Of a DNA stretch of 44,119 nucleotides, positions 40,182 through 44,119 are shown piece after piece. The notes beneath the pieces were generated by a model. The model worked only from the letters and a program-made list of their open reading frames with translations, did not search any database and was not told the origin of the DNA. How positions within the stretch are numbered: position 1 is the stretch's first letter; every line of letters begins with the position of its first letter. The position numbers and the translations under genes are program-made. The DNA is from Rhizobiales bacterium SYSU XM002 (GTDB taxonomy: Bacteria > Pseudomonadota > Alphaproteobacteria > Rhizobiales > Beijerinckiaceae), in contig VWVY01000012.1 in the NCBI GenBank assembly GCA_009846685.1, forward strand, positions 1 to 44,119. Reading direction: 5' to 3'.

Positions 40182-43100
40182 TATACGGTCACCCGCTTGC
40201 CCGCGCGGATTTCGGAGATCAGCGTCTCGCGCAGGGTCTCCAGATAGGCGTCAATGTCCCGTTCGTCGGCGAGGTATGGCTTGGCATAGGTGACGCGCAG
40301 CGCACTGGCGGCCACATATTCCGGTTGGGTCTGCGCCGCCGATGCGCCGCTCGAGCTGGTGCTAAATTCGCGCGGCTTGTCGTCGTCACCGTCCTTCTTC
40401 GCAGAAGTTCGTGCGATTACGCGGCCAAGCAACTTCGGGTAGCCTGAGGCTCGGAATCCGCTCACGCGCTCCCGGATCACTGCAATCAGCTTGCTGGTCC
40501 CGATGGTATCAAGAACATTTGTGAAGGCCGCCTCGATTTCGCGGCGGTCAGGCTCCGTCAAAGAAGCGAACTCGGGGAGCGCCCTAAGCTTGGCGCGAAG
40601 CTCCTCTACATCGGAAATCGCTGTCTTGCGTTCCGCCGCAAGCCGATGGTCAACCTTGGCCCTCAGGGTATCAAGGCTACCCTTGATCTGCTGGATTGCG
40701 TTGCCCTTTAAGCAATTGGGATCAACCAATACCTCTTGGATGGCGCGGGCCTGATCTTCGCCGCCATAGCCAAAATTAGCATTCTGATCGGCCAGATAGC
40801 TCCGCGCCTCGTCATAGATCGCCTTTTGACCACCCCCCATGAAGCGACGGATCGGATCGAGAATGCCCTCCTTAAGATCGAATAGTCGATCTTCGTGCCG
40901 GCCAAGATCCTGCAGATACCAGGCGTAGGGCTTGCCCGTGACCTCGCGGAGGGCGTCCTGAAGCTGACCCAGGGCAGACAGAAAGGGGTAACGCGAGGAT
41001 TGCCCTTCCAGGGCCGCGAGTTCGGTCTTGAGCGTGCCGAAGGCTTCGGCTGTCTCGATTCCGAGTGCTTTGCCCTCCGTTCCTGCCGGCTGCGCATCGA
41101 AAAACTCACGGAAAAATTCCTTGAGATTGCGCGTCTGAGCCGGCGTGAACTCCACCTGGAGCTCGAGCACGATATTGCCGAGGGCGTGGGCGTTCTGGAG
41201 CCCGCGCAGCAAGACATCGCCTTCCAACGGGCTGCCGTCAGAGCGCGCTTCGATCTTGCCACGGCCAAGCAGGCTAGCCGTGGTGCAAAGGATGGCGGCG
41301 TAGGACCAGCCATAGGGCTTGCGTTCGAAGCGCTCGACGACGGCCTTTACCGTCGTCCTGATGCCGTTGCGCGCGTTTGACTGCGCGAAGTTGAGAATCT
41401 CCTGCTCGGCCTCCGTGAGATTGGCAGTATCCTCGCCGAACATGCTGTCGTTGCCGTGCGTGAGGAACCGGCCGATCTCGTTATCGGAATAGGCAGCACC
41501 GCGCAGCATGCCGAGATTGACGTGGACCTTGTCGACAAGGGTCTGGAACGCACGCTCGACCCGCGCCTGAGCATCCTCGGAGCGAACCTCGATTTCCTCC
41601 CCGCGCACGAAAAGCCGCGCATCGCCCACTAGAGCGCGAGCCTTGAGGGTGAGATCGCGCTGCCGGCTGTTATTCTGCTCGCCCTTCTCGCGGACGATGC
41701 GTTCGATGCTCGCCTGCTGCGTCACTGACCGCGCCTGACGGACATATTTATCCGTCCGCTTGAAGGTCATCAGGTCGCTCACGAAGCGGTTGTCGGCATT
41801 GAGAACAATGGCGAGTTCGTCCCGCGACATGGTGCGCATGGCGGTCGCTTCGGCGTTGCCGCTCTGTTCGTGAAAGGGCGTGATGACGTTGATCGCCAGC
41901 TCGTAGTCGCGGCCGAGCAGCCGGTCATCGAGGTAGCGCGCAAAGGCGTAGTCCTGCGAGGACGCCTCGTGCTTGAGCTTACGGCTCTTGATAATGCCAT
42001 CGAAAATCAGCGTCTCCAGCTCCTTGGCGATTTCGGCCGTGTCGACTTCGATCGCTTTGATCTCCTGTTCGACGTCCTTCTCCTCATCAGTCAGGAATTC
42101 GAACAGCTCGCTATTGCGCTGGATGTAGGTGTTCTGCTCAAGCAAGCTGAGCGCTTCATCAACCCGCCGCTTATGCTTCGTGAGGTCCGTGTCGAACCTA
42201 TCAAGCATCAGTACGGCGACATTGCGGGCCGTGGGCTTGAAGCCCTTGACGTATTTGACCAGAAACAGCGCCTTCAGAATCCGTGTGGCGAATTCGTCAC
42301 CCAGGTTCTTCTCCGCAATCAGGATCGATTGCTGGACATTCGATTTGAGCGCAGTGCGGATGCCCTCGAACATCTGATCGAACGTCGCAAGCCCGCCGAG
42401 CGGCAGTTCCGCCAGCCGCACCGCGACTTCCTGGAAAACGCCCAGCATGGACCTTTCACCGACCGAGCTATGCTTTCCCTCGAAAGCGTTGTGCTGGGAA
42501 AGGTTCTGAATCGCCAACTGGAAAAGCGGATACTGGTAAGGAACAAAAGGATAACTGTGAATGAAATGATCGCGGTCGCGGAAGTTCTCTAGCCGGATCG
42601 AACCATCCGTGAAGTCGAACAGCGTCTTCAGGTTGTTCGACTCGCGATGGTAGAGCTCGGAAAGGCTGCTGATGCCGGACCCGGTCTTTTTGAGCAGCCG
42701 CTTCTGGATCACCTCGGCGACATCGGCGCTGTTGAGCGGCATCCGATTTGCAAAGCGTGCCTGAATCTTGGAGAAGTCGTTCTCCTGTCGCTGGTTCATG
42801 TCGCCGATGACCGACGCCATATCCTGCTGCGCCGTCACGATGATCCAGGCCCGACCGCGGCACTTGGTATTCAAGCTCTCCGCGATGGTCTGGAGGTTCG
42901 TCATGAGCTTGACGTTGTCGGCGATGTACTGCCCCACCTCATCGACGAAGAAATTCAGCCGGAAGCCCGGCTTCTGGGTTTCGATGTAAGCCCTGACCTT
43001 CTCCGCAAAGTCCTCGATTGACGATCGGAAGTCCTGCCGATACCGCGTCAAGATACCTTCGCCCTCGGAGGGATTGGCGCCGGTGGCTTGGGCATAAGCC

Positions 43101-43714
43101 TTGGCGACATTCGCGTTCTCTAGCAGTGCCTGCTCGCGTCCGCGCTCCCAGGGTTTACCAGCAACAGCTTGATAGGCCGCCCTGAACGCCTCAAGCACCC
43201 CGCGACTGTCGAGATCGCGCTCGAACTGCGCGATGTGCGGCTGCTTGCCATAATAGCCGCCCACTTCGTCGAAGACTTTCTGGAATACGGACAGCAGGGC
43301 GTCGGTCTGCCCCTTCGAAATCACGTCGGCTTTCTGGTCGATATTGAACAGGATGCTCTTCGACGGGATCGACACGGCCTTGCGCAGGTCGGCCGCGAGA
43401 ACCTCATTGTGTGCGCACTTCTGTTTGAAAACCTCGTACGCTGGGATTCCGCCGATGTCCCGGTTCTCCAGAAGGAGCGCGAGCATTTTCAGCAGATGCG
43501 ATTTGCCTGAGCCGAAGAAGCCAGAAATCCAGACTCCGTTTGCCGTGCCATAGTTATTGTAAGCATCGAGGAACTTTTCGAACTGGCGCTCGATCTCATT
43601 TGTGATGACATATTCCTCAAGCTCAACCTTGAGGCTGGCTTCGTCATCGGCCTTTATGACCCCTTCGATCGCACGATCGACGGGCTTTTCGAAAATATCG
43701 CGAAGTGTGATCAT
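40181..43714 (-). CDS. brxC: BrxC, large BREX ATPase
   Basis: 1177 residues from ATG 43714 (MITLRDIFEKPVDRAIEGVIKAD is the family start; GAGGGG upstream); a start at 43732 would overlap brxB. Walker A GFFGSGKS (65-72) and a Walker B-like NFFVDEVGQYI (near 260) are visible. The rest is helical. BrxC is a core component of every BREX type I system and probably moves or remodels DNA or other BREX proteins. It is followed by the inserted ATPase-nuclease pair instead of directly by pglX. Confidence 0.94.
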   Translation of the reverse strand: MITLRDIFEKPVDRAIEGVIKADDEASLKVELEEYVITNEIERQFEKFLDAYNNYGTANGVWISGFFGSGKSHLLKMLALLLENRDIGGIPAYEVFKQKCAHNEVLAADLRKAVSIPSKSILFNIDQKADVISKGQTDALLSVFQKVFDEVGGYYGKQPHIAQFERDLDSRGVLEAFRAAYQAVAGKPWERGREQALLENANVAKAYAQATGANPSEGEGILTRYRQDFRSSIEDFAEKVRAYIETQKPGFRLNFFVDEVGQYIADNVKLMTNLQTIAESLNTKCRGRAWIIVTAQQDMASVIGDMNQRQENDFSKIQARFANRMPLNSADVAEVIQKRLLKKTGSGISSLSELYHRESNNLKTLFDFTDGSIRLENFRDRDHFIHSYPFVPYQYPLFQLAIQNLSQHNAFEGKHSSVGERSMLGVFQEVAVRLAELPLGGLATFDQMFEGIRTALKSNVQQSILIAEKNLGDEFATRILKALFLVKYVKGFKPTARNVAVLMLDRFDTDLTKHKRRVDEALSLLEQNTYIQRNSELFEFLTDEEKDVEQEIKAIEVDTAEIAKELETLIFDGIIKSRKLKHEASSQDYAFARYLDDRLLGRDYELAINVITPFHEQSGNAEATAMRTMSRDELAIVLNADNRFVSDLMTFKRTDKYVRQARSVTQQASIERIVREKGEQNNSRQRDLTLKARALVGDARLFVRGEEIEVRSEDAQARVERAFQTLVDKVHVNLGMLRGAAYSDNEIGRFLTHGNDSMFGEDTANLTEAEQEILNFAQSNARNGIRTTVKAVVERFERKPYGWSYAAILCTTASLLGRGKIEARSDGSPLEGDVLLRGLQNAHALGNIVLELQVEFTPAQTRNLKEFFREFFDAQPAGTEGKALGIETAEAFGTLKTELAALEGQSSRYPFLSALGQLQDALREVTGKPYAWYLQDLGRHEDRLFDLKEGILDPIRRFMGGGQKAIYDEARSYLADQNANFGYGGEDQARAIQEVLVDPNCLKGNAIQQIKGSLDTLRAKVDHRLAAERKTAISDVEELRAKLRALPEFASLTEPDRREIEAAFTNVLDTIGTSKLIAVIRERVSGFRASGYPKLLGRVIARTSAKKDGDDDKPREFSTSSSGASAAQTQPEYVAASALRVTYAKPYLADERDIDAYLETLRETLISEIRAGKRVTV

Positions 43715-43721
43715 GCGCCCC

Positions 43722-44119
43722 TCAGACCTCATAGTGCGTTATGTCGAACGCCCGGTAGTATTTGTCGTCGTGCAGGATACCGAACAAATCAAGTGAAGCA
43801 CCGGTATCCAAGCTTTGTGTGTATTTGCCGGGAAAGAACATCACCGTTGGCTTTTCCTTGGCGGTGCTCTGGAGGTTGTTCAACACATTGTGGGATCGAA
43901 TGTAGGGGTAAACCTCGCCAACACCGGAAAGGAACAGGACGTCGAACTGCTGCTTTTCAAGAAGGGCACCAATTTCCGGAATGAGATGAGTTTCTGGATC
44001 GAGAACCCCTTGCAAAAGCTCTTTGAGCTCGTCCTTTCCAATGCCTGGCTCCGCCGCGAGAACGTCGTGCCAGATGCCGCGGTTGTGCAGCAGGGAGATG
44101 CTGAGGTCATAGAGATTGA
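43722..44119 (-). CDS. brxB: BrxB (DUF1788), C-terminal part across the circle junction
   Basis: The 3' part of brxB, continuing from 1-341 on the closed circle. Positions 43993-44119 repeat 127-1 of the start. The unique part encodes the stretch with FDVLFLSGVGEVYPYIRSH, VMFFPGKYTQ and ends ...RAFDITHYEV. GVGEVYPYIR and FPG.Y are hallmarks of the family. The stop at 43722 lies 8 bases before the brxC ATG. Confidence 0.9.
   Translation of the reverse strand, partial: NLYDLSISLLHNRGIWHDVLAAEPGIGKDELKELLQGVLDPETHLIPEIGALLEKQQFDVLFLSGVGEVYPYIRSHNVLNNLQSTAKEKPTVMFFPGKYTQSLDTGASLDLFGILHDDKYYRAFDITHYEV
43993..44119. repeat. Terminal direct repeat, right copy (circular overlap)
   Basis: Exact copy of positions 1-127; an assembly overlap rather than a biological duplication. 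Confidence 0.95.

Noticed and set aside
1-44119. CRISPR array, tRNA or rRNA genes
   Set aside because: I saw no regularly spaced repeats, no tRNA-like cloverleaf with a T-loop consensus, and no rRNA sequence on either strand.

Overview
The window is a complete circular plasmid, written out once plus an assembly overlap. The first 127 bases (1-127) are identical to the last 127 (43993-44119), so the molecule is about 43,992 bp and position 43992 joins position 1. It carries a single repABC replication/partition unit with its antisense RNA and parS-like palindromes, and a Ti/RSF1010-type oriT beside traG, traD and traA. This points to an alphaproteobacterium (Rhizobiales, Acetobacteraceae or a relative). 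The genus cannot be set from sequence alone. No mating-pair formation (trb/virB) genes are present, so the plasmid looks mobilizable rather than self-transmissible.

Layout: 1-1884 (minus) holds brxR, brxA and the 5' part of brxB, the upstream end of a BREX type I operon that runs through the circle junction. 2013-6584 (plus) holds a 41-residue ORF, an autoinhibited Fic protein behind an array of operator-like repeats, a hypothetical HTH protein, an AbrB-type antitoxin/Doc toxin pair and a tyrosine recombinase whose start overlaps doc. 6663-14127 (minus) is a compact four-gene operon: a RecD-like helicase with a C-terminal PD-(D/E)XK-like domain, a TauD/clavaminate-synthase-like Fe(II)/2-oxoglutarate oxygenase, a HEPN-motif protein with a zinc ribbon, and a GHKL ATPase fused to a Shedu-like nuclease. 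I cannot match it to a named system, and it is the best candidate here for an undescribed defence system.

14387-18051 is repABC. 18289-22094 is a Tn3-family transposon with ~37-bp inverted repeats, a perfect 5-bp target duplication, tnpA, a resolvase and a res-like region. It has split a small minus-strand ORF whose frame is restored exactly when the element is removed. 22475-23124 is vapBC. 23144-29553 is the mobilization region (traG, traD, oriT, traA, a DUF6118-like gene). 29611-30236 is a higBA-type toxin-antitoxin pair.

30343-43992 (minus) is the rest of the BREX operon: brxC, an inserted SMC-like ATPase plus small PD-(D/E)XK nuclease pair, pglX, pglZ and brxL. BrxR, BrxA, BrxB, BrxC, PglX, PglZ and BrxL are all present and intact. 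Overlapping stop/start codons link almost every gene, so the ATPase-nuclease pair appears to be translated as part of BREX.

Taken together, roughly half of the plasmid is anti-phage or conflict machinery (BREX about 15.5 kb, the four-gene operon about 7.5 kb) and several addiction-type modules sit around it. The plasmid reads as a mobilizable carrier of defence systems.
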